Origin: UBA4971 sp900019985
Lineage (GTDB): Bacteria; Bacillota; SHA-98; UBA4971
DNA: 64,000 nt
Assembly: GCA_050949175.1 (NCBI GenBank)
Contig: JBMNFG010000009.1
Location: 372,001-436,000, forward strand
Reading direction: 5' to 3'
The notes beneath the pieces were generated by a model. It did no database searches and was not told the DNA's origin. It was given only the letters and a program-made list of their open reading frames with translations. Positions 17,159 through 26,175 of the stretch are shown piece by piece (the stretch's first letter is position 1; every line of letters begins with the position of its first letter). Both the position numbers and the translations under genes were made by a program.

Positions 17159-18631
17159 ATGATCAAAGTGGATCAGTACCAGCTTATCAGAGAACTGTAC
17201 GCAGTTGAAGGTCTTTCGCAGAGGGAGATTGCCAGGCGGCTTGGAATTTCCCGCAACACGGTGAGGAAGTACTGCCGGGGCGAGGTTTTCCCGTTTGAAA
17301 AATCAATGAGGCAGCGGAAACCTTCTGTTATGACCCCTGAAGTTGAAGAGTTTATCCTGCAATGCTTTGAGGAAGATGAGGAAGCGCCGAGGAAACAAAC
17401 GCATACCGCAAAACGGATATACGATCGGCTCGTGGAGGAAAAAGGCTTCACCGGCGGAGAGTCTACAGTCCGGCATTACGTTAGGAAAATGAGAAGCAAG
17501 CCCGCCGATGCCTTTGTCCCGTTGGAATACGATCCTGGGGAAGCGATGCAAGTTGATTGGGGAGAAGCCACTGTCTTGATGGGTGATAGGAAGGCAACTG
17601 TCCATATCTTTTGTGCACGGCTGTGCTTCAGTGCAATGCCGTTCGTAATAGCATTTCCATATGAGCGCCTTGAGGCGCTTCTAGAGGGACACATTGAAGC
17701 GTTCAAGTTCTTCAACGGAGTTCCTCAGAGAGCCATCTACGACAATATGCGCACTATTGTCAAAGACGGCTGGGGAAAGCATGTGGCAAGCGAACAGAAG
17801 GACTTCGTCCAGCTGAAAGCTCACTATGCATTTAAGTCCATATTCTGCAATCCGGGCCAGGCCAATGAAAAAGGGCTCGTTGAGAATCTTGTGAGCTGGA
17901 TCAGGCGGAATATGTTCGTACCGATGCCGAAGGTCAACTCCTTTGAAGAGTTAAACGAACTACTGCGCAAGAGATGCCTGTCTTACCGGAACCACATCAT
18001 CAGAGGGCGCAAGCGCAGCGTAGGTGAGGAATACCGGATCGAACAGAGCAGGCTCATACCATTGCCCAAAAGGCATATGGAGCCAATACGCCAGGTAATG
18101 GCCAAGGTGAACCATTTCTCCGTTGTCCGGTTTGAACGCAACCGTTATTCAGTGCCCGTGGACTATGTCGGAAGCGACGTTACAGTAAAGGCAAGTGTTT
18201 TCGAGGTTTCGATATGGTACCGAGGGCAACGGATCGCTTCTCACCTTCGCAGCTACGATGAGAATGCTGTGAGCTACCGGCTGGAACACTACCTGCCGCT
18301 ATTAGAGAAAAAGCCGCGTGCGGTGTGGAATGCTCAGCCTGTGAGGCACGCAAAGCTTCCAACGGAATTCTGGGACTTTGCCAGGAAGCTGGCTAATGAC
18401 TATGAAGTCGTGAAACTCCTCAGGCTTATGTCGCAGCACGGAATTTCTGCGGTACTGCCGGCCATTCAGAAATCCTATGACTCTGGCGCGTACAGCTATG
18501 AGGGAGTGCTGAAGCACCTGGAAACACGGGAGGGAAGCCAACTGACAGAGTTGCCTTGCGACCCAGTTGAAATACAGCAAGTTGACCTTAGAGCCTATGA
18601 CAATATGGTATGGGGCGGTGAATCTGCATGA
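17159..18631 (+). CDS. istA: IS21-family transposase IstA
   Basis: 490 residues from ATG 17159; the AGGAGGTTAAGGAG region lies just upstream. An N-terminal HTH (LIRELYAVEGLSQREIARRLGISRNTVRKY) precedes an rve-type DDE core with YDPGEAMQVDWGEA (first Asp), FFNGVPQRAIYDNM (second Asp) and NPGQANEKGLVENLV (Glu). The length is normal and the frame intact. Its last four bases overlap the ATG of istB, as is standard for this family. Probably active. Confidence 0.95.
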   Translation: MIKVDQYQLIRELYAVEGLSQREIARRLGISRNTVRKYCRGEVFPFEKSMRQRKPSVMTPEVEEFILQCFEEDEEAPRKQTHTAKRIYDRLVEEKGFTGGESTVRHYVRKMRSKPADAFVPLEYDPGEAMQVDWGEATVLMGDRKATVHIFCARLCFSAMPFVIAFPYERLEALLEGHIEAFKFFNGVPQRAIYDNMRTIVKDGWGKHVASEQKDFVQLKAHYAFKSIFCNPGQANEKGLVENLVSWIRRNMFVPMPKVNSFEELNELLRKRCLSYRNHIIRGRKRSVGEEYRIEQSRLIPLPKRHMEPIRQVMAKVNHFSVVRFERNRYSVPVDYVGSDVTVKASVFEVSIWYRGQRIASHLRSYDENAVSYRLEHYLPLLEKKPRAVWNAQPVRHAKLPTEFWDFARKLANDYEVVKLLRLMSQHGISAVLPAIQKSYDSGAYSYEGVLKHLETREGSQLTELPCDPVEIQQVDLRAYDNMVWGGESA

Positions 18632-19392
18632 ACACTGCTTTGCAGAGAATCCGCCTCTATTCTAAGGAGCTTAGGATGCCGACTCTGGCTCGTGCCGATG
18701 CAATAGTCAGGGATGCCCAGGCCAACCAATGGACCTATGAAGAGTTTTTGGCCGAAGTGCTTCGCACTGAAGTGGCTCAGCGTAAGGATAACCAAAAACA
18801 GAGGCGCATTAAGGCGGCGAAGTTTCCTCTGATCCGTACCCTTGACGGTTTTGACTTCAGCAACCTTAAGTACCTAAAGCCTGAGACAGTTTGGAACTTG
18901 GCTGACGGAAGTTACATCGAGCGCCGTGAAAACGTCATATGCATGGGCAATCCGGGAACGGGCAAGACTCACATTTCTATAGCCCTCGGGATTCTGGCAT
19001 GCAACCAGGGATACAGGGTGCGTTTCTACAGCGCCCCAATGCTGGCCACAGAATTAGTTGAGGCCCGGGAGAACCACACGCTGGCAAGGCTGCAAAGGCA
19101 GCTTGCCAAAACGGACTTGCTCATTCTTGACGATCTTTCCTACCTCAGCTTCTCGAAGCAGCAGTCTGAACTCTTGTTTCAAGTGATATCTGAACGGACG
19201 GAAAGGGCCAGTCTGATTATCAGTACGAACCTGGAGTTTTCCCGATGGGTAGAATTCTTCGGCGATCCGATGCTCACTGCTGCCCTCGTCGACAGGGTAA
19301 CTCACAGGGCACACATTCTCAACATGAACGGTGACTCTTACCGACTTAAGGAGAGTCAGCTGAGAAAAGGGGTCAAGGTGGATCAAAATTAA
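18628..19392 (+). CDS. istB: IS21-family helper ATPase IstB
   Basis: 254 residues from ATG 18628, overlapping istA by 4 bp. It is a DnaC-like AAA+ protein: Walker A MGNPGTGKTHISIALG, Walker B DLLILDDLSYLSF and a C-terminal arginine-containing segment DRVTHRAHILNMNGDSYRLK. IstB ATPases help IstA select and assemble on the target. Its final codons overlap the first right-end repeat of the element. Confidence 0.95.
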   Translation: MNTALQRIRLYSKELRMPTLARADAIVRDAQANQWTYEEFLAEVLRTEVAQRKDNQKQRRIKAAKFPLIRTLDGFDFSNLKYLKPETVWNLADGSYIERRENVICMGNPGTGKTHISIALGILACNQGYRVRFYSAPMLATELVEARENHTLARLQRQLAKTDLLILDDLSYLSFSKQQSELLFQVISERTERASLIISTNLEFSRWVEFFGDPMLTAALVDRVTHRAHILNMNGDSYRLKESQLRKGVKVDQN

Positions 19393-19471
19393 ACTAGCGC
19401 CTGGATCACTTTTAGACTAGCGCTGGTGGATCACTTTTACGCGGCCAGTGGATCAAAATTACGTTGACGAA

Positions 19472-20364
19472 CGCATTCTATATCGTCCAATGGTAGGAAC
19501 GCAAAATAGATATATATTACAGATACCATTCTCGCAATCCTGGAGCAACGATCAATAGACACGGTAGCAAAAAGCCTTCTCTTCCCTGATCTTGAGCGTC
19601 ATCGCCGTTCTGCGAATTCGTGCAAAGGCAGGCTATGTCCTTATCGCCTGTCAAGACAGAGCTCGAACAGCTAGCTCGAAGAATCAGACACTGGATGTTC
19701 TACATACGAGGGAGTGCAGAATCATAAAGTGAAAAGTCACGAGTTCGGCCTGGGTTATCGCCGCTGTCGTAGTGACTGCCGCGGTTTTTCTCGCCTTTCC
19801 GGTGTTTGGCCGAACGTCAAATGTCCCCGGGACGCCAACTGTAGAATTGAAAGGAAAAAACTGTTTAGTGTAGAAACCTACAGTAAGTCCGAAGCCAGTG
19901 CAGTGAGGGTTATGGCAAGGAAGCCGGAGACGTTTTTAAGCTTCGTAAGGGACTTGTAATGGATGACAAGTGGCATTGGCACGTTAACTCTTTACGGAGA
20001 TGAATCCACCGGCACCTGGGGTGTACATGAACTTTGGAGTCGCACGTTGGAGCCGTGGGAAACATGAACGACCCTCTTTTGGCCTCACCTCTCTACAGAG
20101 TCATCGTGAGAGAAAAGCTCCCGGTATGAACATTAACGATGCCACACCCACGGTTCTTTGTGATGAGAAAGGTCACGCGATCGTCTCTGAGCGAAGATCA
20201 GCGCAAAAGCAGTGGAATCAGTGCGCCTCCCTGCCCGTCTCGCTCGCTGGATGTAGTTAGGGAAGAGATCTGCTCCTTTTAGGCACGCTTATGGGCTGAA
20301 GCCTTGTGTTTCTAACTCACCCGTCAATGCAATGTAATAAAGTAGAAAATAAGGGAATTTGCGG
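19472..20364 (+). other. Decayed coding remnants, no intact gene
   Basis: Nearly 900 bp without a credible gene. Broken reading frames can be followed: an open stretch near 19535-19680 ends at a stop. At about 19732-19879 a frame without a start encodes a clear membrane helix (WVIAAVVVTAAVFLAFPVFG) followed by a Thr/Pro-rich segment and a stop. A further stretch at 19970-20070 (GIGTLTLYGDE...) is cut by stops. These look like fragments of one or more exported proteins damaged after the IS21 insertion. The open frames 19714-19959 and 20000-20260 have no good ribosome site and no familiar composition. Confidence 0.45.
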
Positions 20365-20393
20365 TTGATCAGAACATGTGTTTGTTGTATAAT
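20365..20393 (+). promoter_or_regulatory. Sigma-A-type promoter for the HD/YwgA-like pair
   Basis: TTGATC (20365-20370) and a consensus TATAAT (20388-20393) with a 17-bp spacer lie 108 bp before the HD gene start. Confidence 0.65.
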
Positions 20394-20501
20394 TGTTTGG
20401 GACTTAAAAAACACAAATACCCATCCAGTTAACACAAGACATTATTAACCCAATGCAGAAATTCTTATTAAGTCCGGGTGGGATGTGCGAGAGGTGCTCC
20501 C

Positions 20502-21122
20502 ATGGCTAAAGAGAACCCACCAAAAATCTTTCGCGATCCTGTTCATAGTTTCATACAGGTAGATCGAAATACTCTCCTAAAGATAATCGATACAAGAGAG
20601 TTTCAGAGGTTGAGACGAATACGCCAGCTCGGTTTTACACCGTTTACATATCATGGAGGAGAGCACACTAGGTTTGCTCATTCACTCGGGGTTTTTCACC
20701 TCTTCACGAAAGTTACTGAACGACTGGAACAACTTGGCGAACCGCTCGATGGTAATGCGATAATGGTCGGCTCTCTAGCAGCATTACTTCACGATGTCGG
20801 GCATGGTCCTTTTTCTCATGCTTTAGAGACAATTATTACTCCTAGGGAACATACAGACTGGACTGTTGATGCTATCATAAGTGAGGAATCTTCAATTAAC
20901 AAAGTGCTACGGGAAATGGATCAGAACCTACCTACTGAAGTGGCTTCCGTAATCCAGGGTAGCTTTGAAAACGCGACAGTTGTGCATGCCATATCCAGCC
21001 AATTCGATGTTGACCGCATGGACTATCTCTTACGCGATTCTTTGGCTACAGGAACGTCTTACGGCAATTTCGATCTGGACCGGGTTCTCATAGCGCTTCA
21101 AACGCATGGCAACTTCTGTTAG
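20502..21122 (+). CDS. HD-domain phosphohydrolase (YwfO/SAMHD1-like), short form
   Basis: 206 residues from ATG 20502, chosen over the in-frame GTG at 20478 because GAGAGGTG lies just upstream. It begins KIFRDPVHSFIQVD and carries the HD metal-binding set H...HD...D: GGEHTRFAHSLG, LLHDVGHGPFSHAL and FDVDRMDYLLRD. This places it with YwfO/dGTPase-like HD proteins that hydrolyse nucleotides. Those are usually about 400 residues or more, so this copy stops shortly after the catalytic half (ALQTHGNFC) and looks C-terminally truncated or a minimal variant. A YwgA-like gene follows after 15 bp. The substrate is unknown. Confidence 0.75.
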   Translation: MAKENPPKIFRDPVHSFIQVDRNTLLKIIDTREFQRLRRIRQLGFTPFTYHGGEHTRFAHSLGVFHLFTKVTERLEQLGEPLDGNAIMVGSLAALLHDVGHGPFSHALETIITPREHTDWTVDAIISEESSINKVLREMDQNLPTEVASVIQGSFENATVVHAISSQFDVDRMDYLLRDSLATGTSYGNFDLDRVLIALQTHGNFC

Positions 21123-21137
21123 GAAAGGGGGCTTAGG

Positions 21138-21689
21138 ATGTTTAGCAAATACCTCAATGTACTTCAGTTAATTGACTACCTTGGCGGTAGCATTGATGGT
21201 CGTAAGAAGTTCCAAAAACTTGTTTATCTGATTCAGCACAGAGGCGGTCCATTTAAGGAGGTTTTCCAATATCACCTTTACGGTCCCTTCTCTGAGCAAC
21301 TTGCCAATGAACTGGAAGAGATGAAAGGCTTTCGGCTGGTGACGGAAACCCCTGAACGAACTTATTCGGGTCATAAGTATACGTACTCTATAACAGAAGA
21401 AGGTAAGAACCTTCTCCAATCCGTGCCCAACTCAAATTTAGAGCCTTTTAAAGATCTCATGAGAGATCTTGGGCAACGTGATGCACGAAATCTTGAGCTT
21501 ATGGCTACTACTCTATTTCTCTCAGAAAGTGCACGTAGCGTCAACGAAAGTAACATAGTGAAAAACGTCAAAGACCTCAAAAGCGAGCAGAAATATGACG
21601 ATGCCGAAATAGGGAAATCAGTGGCATATCTTTACAATCACGGGTTTCTGCAAAAACCCGAAAGTGAGAAGTCCCTAATCGTCATCTAG
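21138..21689 (+). CDS. YwgA/Panacea-like protein
   Basis: 183 residues from ATG 21138, preceded by GGAAAGGGGGC. The N-terminal segment GRKKFQKLVYLIQHRGGPF...FQYHLYGPFSEQLANELEEM...LV resembles YwgA and the broader SocA/Panacea (DUF4065-type) group: a KLQK..Y start, then .YGPYS...L..EL. In Bacillus, ywgA stands next to the HD gene ywfO, and the same pair is seen here. Panacea domains are known as antitoxins or regulators. Whether this one restrains the HD protein is inference from the pairing, not from motifs. Confidence 0.6.
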   Translation: MFSKYLNVLQLIDYLGGSIDGRKKFQKLVYLIQHRGGPFKEVFQYHLYGPFSEQLANELEEMKGFRLVTETPERTYSGHKYTYSITEEGKNLLQSVPNSNLEPFKDLMRDLGQRDARNLELMATTLFLSESARSVNESNIVKNVKDLKSEQKYDDAEIGKSVAYLYNHGFLQKPESEKSLIVI

Positions 21690-21767
21690 GTTTAATCTAA
21701 CCTATAATCTGCTCTACTCTAAGCAGGCTGTGGCAACATAAAAATCAATATCCAGAACTTCGATTCC

Positions 21768-22450
21768 ATGCCTTGGGTCGATGAGTATGATCATATAGTC
21801 GAATCCGAACTGGACATATTCTCCCGATACAATGATACCCTGCAAGCTGTATCCGAAATCGCCTGCCCTTCCCCTGGGCTGACCGTTCCGGACATCGGGG
21901 CAGGAACGGGAAACGTCTCTTTCCGTTGCCTTGCCCGTGGGGCAAGTGTAGTAGGCCTCGACCCGTCCGAAAAGATGCTGGCGAAAGCCAGAGCAAAGGC
22001 GAAAATCGCATATCTAAAACGCAAAGAACGCGAAGATGCCGGATCCGAACCGGAAGCGTATCAACCGACAGTTGAGTTTCGTCTGTCAGAGAATCCTTTC
22101 CTCGAAATACCGTACCCCGATTCTACCTTCGATGCAGTAGTAAGCACGTATGCATTCCACCACATTCCTCATTACCGACAACCAGAGGGCATTCGCGAGA
22201 TGGTACGCGTGCTTTCCCCCGGCGGGATATGGGCTCTATGGGAGAGGTTGCCTTCAAGTATGCTGCTGCTGAACTAGAAGCTAAGCGCACCTACCCGTGG
22301 CTCGATGGGGATGAATACTATCCTCGTATCGACAGTCTCCGGTCAGCCTTTGCCGAATTCCATTCGGCCCTTCATAGCAAGCAATTCACTCCTGTATCAT
22401 GGGTTCTTTGGGCGTTGAAGCCTATTGGTAATGGCAAAACAGGAGCATAG
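21768..22450 (+). pseudogene. SAM-dependent methyltransferase (YrrT-like), frameshifted
   Basis: The first frame (from ATG 21768) contains PSPGLTVPDIGAGTGNVSFR (motif I, SAM binding), VVGLDPSEKMLAKAR, FDAVVSTYAFHHI and REMVRVLSPGGIWAL. It then runs out of frame near 22240. The natural continuation, GEVAFKYAAAELEAKRTYPWLDGDEYYPRIDSLRSAF..., lies in another frame (22229-22450). The N-terminus also lacks the usual start upstream of the FDSMPWVDEYDHIV block. The gene therefore has a frameshift and probably a damaged 5' end. It abuts the right IS copy, only five bases away. Confidence 0.7.
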
Positions 22451-22455
22451 CTTCA

Positions 22456-24289
22456 GACTGAGTAAAGTTAATGGGGGTACAGAGTACAGTACCGAGTACC
22501 GTACGGGGGAGCCGGCGGCGGAGCCGTAGGAGTGACCTAAAGGAGTTTCTATAGAACCCTGGGATTAGGGTACGTGGGGCGGAGTCCCTAGAAAAAGAAG
22601 GACGGAGAGCCTTCACCCTCGAAGAGTTGGTGTGAAGCACAAACTCAAAAGGGGTGATTGACTTTCCGTCATGGACAGTATTCGTGATTTTAAGGAAATT
22701 TCCTTCCGAGAGATAGAGCAAGCTGCATTTAGGATTGCATGCAAGACTCAGATTGAGGCAATGAGGATCTTACTTGAAGATCTCGATGATGAGATACATA
22801 GAAATCGAGATAAGAAGAGGTATAAATCCCTTGGCCTGAGAGAGCGGACTGTAGACACCATACTGGGTATCCCTCTGACATTTAAGCGTCGTTATTATAA
22901 GGACTGTAAGACAGGCAAACACGGGTTTTTGTTGGATGAGGCCTTGGACTTGCCTAGAAGGTCCAAGCAGAGCCCATTAGCGCGTGAAATAGCGATAGAA
23001 ATGGCAGTTGACGGTCCTTCGTATCGAACTGCATCAAAGAGCCTTGAGCGCATCTTTGGAGGCCAGGTGATAAGCCATGAGGGAATTAGGCAGAATCTAA
23101 TCAAGGCTTCAGATGAAGTTAAGGTATTGCTGCAGCGAGAGAGGGAAAACGAAAGGCCGAAAGAGAGTCCCGGGATTATATTTATTGAGGTAGACGGGCT
23201 CTACGCAAGCCTGCAGAAGCAATCTCGAAGATCTACTGAAGAGAAGGTCGGAGTTATACATACAGGCTGGAACCCTCGCTGGGAATGTCGGGGTGAATAC
23301 GTGCTAAAAGATATACGTATAGTTAGAACTCAGTCTTCGTCTCCTGAAGGATTTTGGTCTACTATGAGTGAGGCTCTACATAGCGAGTTTGAAATAAATA
23401 AAGACACGATTATCGTGATTAACGGCGACAGAGCGAAATGGATTCGCATGTTTAGGGAATGGTTTGGTGATTGCACTGTACTTTATCAGGTAGACCGTTT
23501 TCACTTGCTCAGGACCCTTGGAGGGATTTTTAAGAGGGGAAGCGAGAGCTACTATAGATTAAAGGATGCACTGGATAAGGATCCTACAGGAGCTAGATTT
23601 ATGGCAGCACTAGCGGAAGAATCAGCAAGCCTTTCCGGAAAGAAACGACTGGAAGCAGAGTCACTGCTTAGGGATCTTGAAGACATTGCAGACAGCGTAT
23701 GTGACTATCGAGTTAGGTTAAGTGTTATGGGATATGACATAAGAGGATTACGTCCTATGGGGGCTGCTGAAGCTCAGATGGATAGATTTGCTGATAGAAT
23801 CAAAGGCCGTGGGCAGAGCTGGTCGCCCTGGGGACTTGATGCAATGATGCGTCTATTAGGAATGAAATTTGAAGGCCGTCTGGAGGAGCTCCTTCATAAT
23901 CTTACGGTTAAGCAAGAGCCTCTTCCTGGTGAGAAAAACCTGGTGAAAAAGCAGGCGCCACAAGTAGCTAAAACTCTCATAGAGCAATATGGAGGCATCT
24001 GGTCACACTCTATGCCGGTAATGGATGTCGGTAGATCCAGAAGCGGAGGCCTGTCTAAAGTATTTCACAAAATTGCAGCAGGATGGTGATTCCCTTCGGT
24101 CGGCCCTAATGGAAACAAGAGTCGAGCTACTTAAGACCACGCATAAAGGTAATATCTTAGCGTGGCAAGTTACGTATTCCCTATTAAGTCATCGGAGGCC
24201 TGGGTCGACGCGTAATTGAAAACTAAATGGTACACATAGCTAACTTTCGAGGGAAAATGAATCAGTACCCACCAGAACTTGACTCAGAC
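22456..24289 (+). mobile_element. ISLre2-family insertion sequence, right copy
   Basis: Direct repeat of 6121-7954 at a constant offset of 16335 bp; no difference was seen in the stretches compared, and the encoded proteins are identical. Terminal inverted repeats are at 22456-22480 and 24265-24289. Its right end is followed by the 9-bp duplication CTAGAAGAT. Confidence 0.88.
22671..24089 (+). CDS. ISLre2-family (UPF0236) transposase, copy 2
   Basis: 472 residues, identical to the protein encoded at 6336-7754, with the same start context and the same candidate acidic catalytic residues (Asp at about 175 and 253). The frame is intact. Two identical intact transposases in direct orientation provide both the mobilising enzyme and a substrate for recombination that could delete the cargo. 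Confidence 0.9.
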   Translation: MDSIRDFKEISFREIEQAAFRIACKTQIEAMRILLEDLDDEIHRNRDKKRYKSLGLRERTVDTILGIPLTFKRRYYKDCKTGKHGFLLDEALDLPRRSKQSPLAREIAIEMAVDGPSYRTASKSLERIFGGQVISHEGIRQNLIKASDEVKVLLQRERENERPKESPGIIFIEVDGLYASLQKQSRRSTEEKVGVIHTGWNPRWECRGEYVLKDIRIVRTQSSSPEGFWSTMSEALHSEFEINKDTIIVINGDRAKWIRMFREWFGDCTVLYQVDRFHLLRTLGGIFKRGSESYYRLKDALDKDPTGARFMAALAEESASLSGKKRLEAESLLRDLEDIADSVCDYRVRLSVMGYDIRGLRPMGAAEAQMDRFADRIKGRGQSWSPWGLDAMMRLLGMKFEGRLEELLHNLTVKQEPLPGEKNLVKKQAPQVAKTLIEQYGGIWSHSMPVMDVGRSRSGGLSKVFHKIAAGW

Positions 24290-24298
24290 CTAGAAGAT
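24290..24298. repeat. Right copy of 9-bp target-site duplication
   Basis: CTAGAAGAT directly after the right IS copy, identical to 6112-6120 before the left copy. Confidence 0.85.
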
Positions 24299-24305
24299 GT
24301 CTAAC

Positions 24306-24334
24306 TTGTCTTAACTCTGCATGTTTAGTATAAT
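24306..24334 (+). promoter_or_regulatory. Sigma-A-type promoter for nhaC
   Basis: TTGTCT (24306-24311) and TATAAT (24329-24334), 17-bp spacing, lie in chromosomal sequence just outside the transposon. nhaC therefore keeps its own promoter despite the insertion. The 160-bp leader that follows shows no riboswitch I recognise. Confidence 0.6.
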
Positions 24335-24497
24335 CAAGATAATTTTTCGTCGAAGGGCAGGTGTTTATAAAGGGTTTAAAATGAGTTCTGAAGATACGAA
24401 CAAGTTTTTCCGGTGTCATGAGTATACATGAGCATAGAGAAGACAAAACCGTACTAATCGGATATGAAACATCCATTGGAAGGCGAGGCGATGAGAA

Positions 24498-26066
24498 GTG
24501 GAGTACGGGTGGCTTACGGTAGTCCCTCCTGTTGTTGCTATTGCTCTTGCACTCATTACAAAGAAAGTGATTATTTCGCTCCTTATTGGAATCCTTTCCG
24601 GTGCACTTATTCTTGAAAGCTTTAATCCTTTGACTGCAATCACTCTTTCAGTGACAACAATGTGGGAGAACATTACAGATTCGTGGAATGCAGCCATCTT
24701 AATTTTCCTTGTTACGCTGGGGATTCTCACCTATCTTATGGTTATTGCCGGAGGAGCTGCTGCCTACGGTGAATGGGCTTCAAAGCGCATAAAGTCAAGG
24801 GCAGGCGCCCAGCTTGCAAGCTGGCTTCTGGGGATAATCATATTCATCGACGACTATTTCAACTGTCTTACAGTGGGCACGGTTATGGTTCCTGTCACAG
24901 ACAGATTCCGCGTATCCCGGACAAAACTTGCTTATATTATTGACTCAACAGCTGCTCCTGTCTGCGTCATTGCTCCTGTATCCAGCTGGGTCGTAACGGT
25001 AATGTCCACTATGGGTGAGAAGTTTCAGGATGTAGGCATTACCTTGGAGCCTTTTACGGCTTTTCTCAGGACTCTACCTATGAACCTTTACGCATGGGCT
25101 ACCCTTGCCATGGTGGCATTTGTGGCAGTAACAGGCCTTGATTTCGGGCCTATGGAGCGTTTCGAAAGAGAAGCAAGATCTACAGGAAATGTCTTCGGTC
25201 CTCGAGCTTCAGAGGAGAAGCTAAAGCTTCCTGAAATCAGCAAGAAAGGGACTGTTTCGGATTTGGTAGTCCCTGTTATCGGTCTCATCATTTTTGCCAT
25301 TGTTATGATGGCCTACACCGGCGGGTACTTCGTGGAAAACATAGGGTTTATTGACGCTATCAAGAACACTGATGCTGCCAGCGCTTTGATGTATGCAGGG
25401 TTCCTCGCACTTGCCCTTGCTTTGGTAATGTTCCTTTTCCGGGGTGTCGTTCCGGTTGAGAGGCTTCCTGAAGCAGCTTGGCAAGGGTTCTTATCAATGG
25501 TTCCTGCTATCCTTATCCTTTGTTTTGCATGGACTATAGGCTCAATCATAAATCAACTTGGGACCGGGCTGTTCCTGGCGACAAGAGTCGGCCATGCCCT
25601 GAACCCTGCGCTATATCCTGTGATAATGTTCATTCTAGCCTGCATCATCGCGTTTTCAACAGGTACATCTTGGGGCACGTTTGCGATTATGATCCCTATC
25701 GCTGTTGACTTTGCAGTCTTACTTGCGCCTGAACTGCTTATCGGCATGATGGGCGCTGTCCTTGCAGGGGCTGTCTACGGTGACCACTGCTCTCCGATTT
25801 CAGATACCACTATCCTGTCGTCTACAGGTGCAGGGTGCAATCACATTGACCATGTCTCAACCCAGCTGCCATATGCGACAGTCTCCGCTGTCATGTGCGC
25901 GATAGGATATATAGTGTATGGATTCATGGCGCAATCGGGTGTAAGCCAAGGTGTTTCCATAGCTGTAACCTTTGTAGTAACCTTCGGGCTTTTGGCAGTT
26001 GCTCTGAAGGGCCTTAATGCGATGACAAGAAGAGAGGCGTCAGAGAGCGATGTGCTCTCCTATTAA
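24498..26066 (+). CDS. nhaC: Na+/H+ antiporter, NhaC family
   Basis: 522 residues from GTG 24498; the ATG seven bases upstream is out of frame. About 12 hydrophobic segments. Family motifs: IIFIDDYFNCLTVGTVMVPVTDRFRVSRTKLAYIIDSTAAPVCVIAPVSSWV and FSTGTSWGTFAIMIPIA, then GAVYGDHCSPISDTTILSSTGAGC (the conserved GDHCSPISDT block of NhaC-type carriers). It should exchange sodium (or a related solute) for protons across the cytoplasmic membrane. Relatives include malate/lactate antiporters, so the ion-only role is likely but not certain. Transcription ends at the hairpin 26176-26214. Confidence 0.85.
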   Translation: MEYGWLTVVPPVVAIALALITKKVIISLLIGILSGALILESFNPLTAITLSVTTMWENITDSWNAAILIFLVTLGILTYLMVIAGGAAAYGEWASKRIKSRAGAQLASWLLGIIIFIDDYFNCLTVGTVMVPVTDRFRVSRTKLAYIIDSTAAPVCVIAPVSSWVVTVMSTMGEKFQDVGITLEPFTAFLRTLPMNLYAWATLAMVAFVAVTGLDFGPMERFEREARSTGNVFGPRASEEKLKLPEISKKGTVSDLVVPVIGLIIFAIVMMAYTGGYFVENIGFIDAIKNTDAASALMYAGFLALALALVMFLFRGVVPVERLPEAAWQGFLSMVPAILILCFAWTIGSIINQLGTGLFLATRVGHALNPALYPVIMFILACIIAFSTGTSWGTFAIMIPIAVDFAVLLAPELLIGMMGAVLAGAVYGDHCSPISDTTILSSTGAGCNHIDHVSTQLPYATVSAVMCAIGYIVYGFMAQSGVSQGVSIAVTFVVTFGLLAVALKGLNAMTRREASESDVLSY

Positions 26067-26175
26067 GTATATGCATCAAGCATAAGTCTATCGGTTTTCG
26101 TTGGTTGCTTGATGTATTGAAGAGCCTGTGAGTGCTGCAGGCCTTAAACGAAACATGAGAACAAGGAAGGCATAC

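Larger units (their letters stand above)
17037..19471 (+). mobile_element. IS21-family insertion sequence
   Basis: About 2.4 kb with istA and istB and multiple terminal repeats. Left repeats CTAACATAAAAGTGATCCA (17041-17059) and its one-mismatch copy at 17075-17093. On the right, four inverted relatives with the core TGGATCA start near 19379, 19402, 19427 and 19449. The outermost bases TTCG...TAACATAA (left) mirror TTCG...CAACGTAA (right, complement). No clear target duplication was found, so the limits are approximate to a few bases. It is nested inside the composite transposon and interrupts the SGNH-hydrolase gene. Confidence 0.85.
6121..24289 (+). mobile_element. Composite transposon bounded by two direct ISLre2-type copies
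   Basis: Two direct copies of an 1834-bp IS (6121-7954 and 22456-24289) enclose 14.5 kb of cargo. CTAGAAGAT lies outside both outer ends. The inner flanks differ from each other (TCCTTTTCC at 7955, ATAGCTTCA ending at 22455). Insertion as a single composite unit predicts exactly this. A plasmid or circle with one IS recombining into a resident IS should instead have matching inner flanks. Removing the block joins the mtnA stop directly to the region upstream of nhaC, whose own promoter (24306-24334) is intact. The unit carries regulatory, secreted, HD/YwgA-like and decayed genes plus a nested IS21 element. Confidence 0.8.

Noticed and set aside
6121..24289. The block as an integrated plasmid or integrative conjugative element
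   Set aside because: No integrase, relaxase, replication or conjugation gene was found, and the inner IS flanks do not match as expected for single-IS circle integration.
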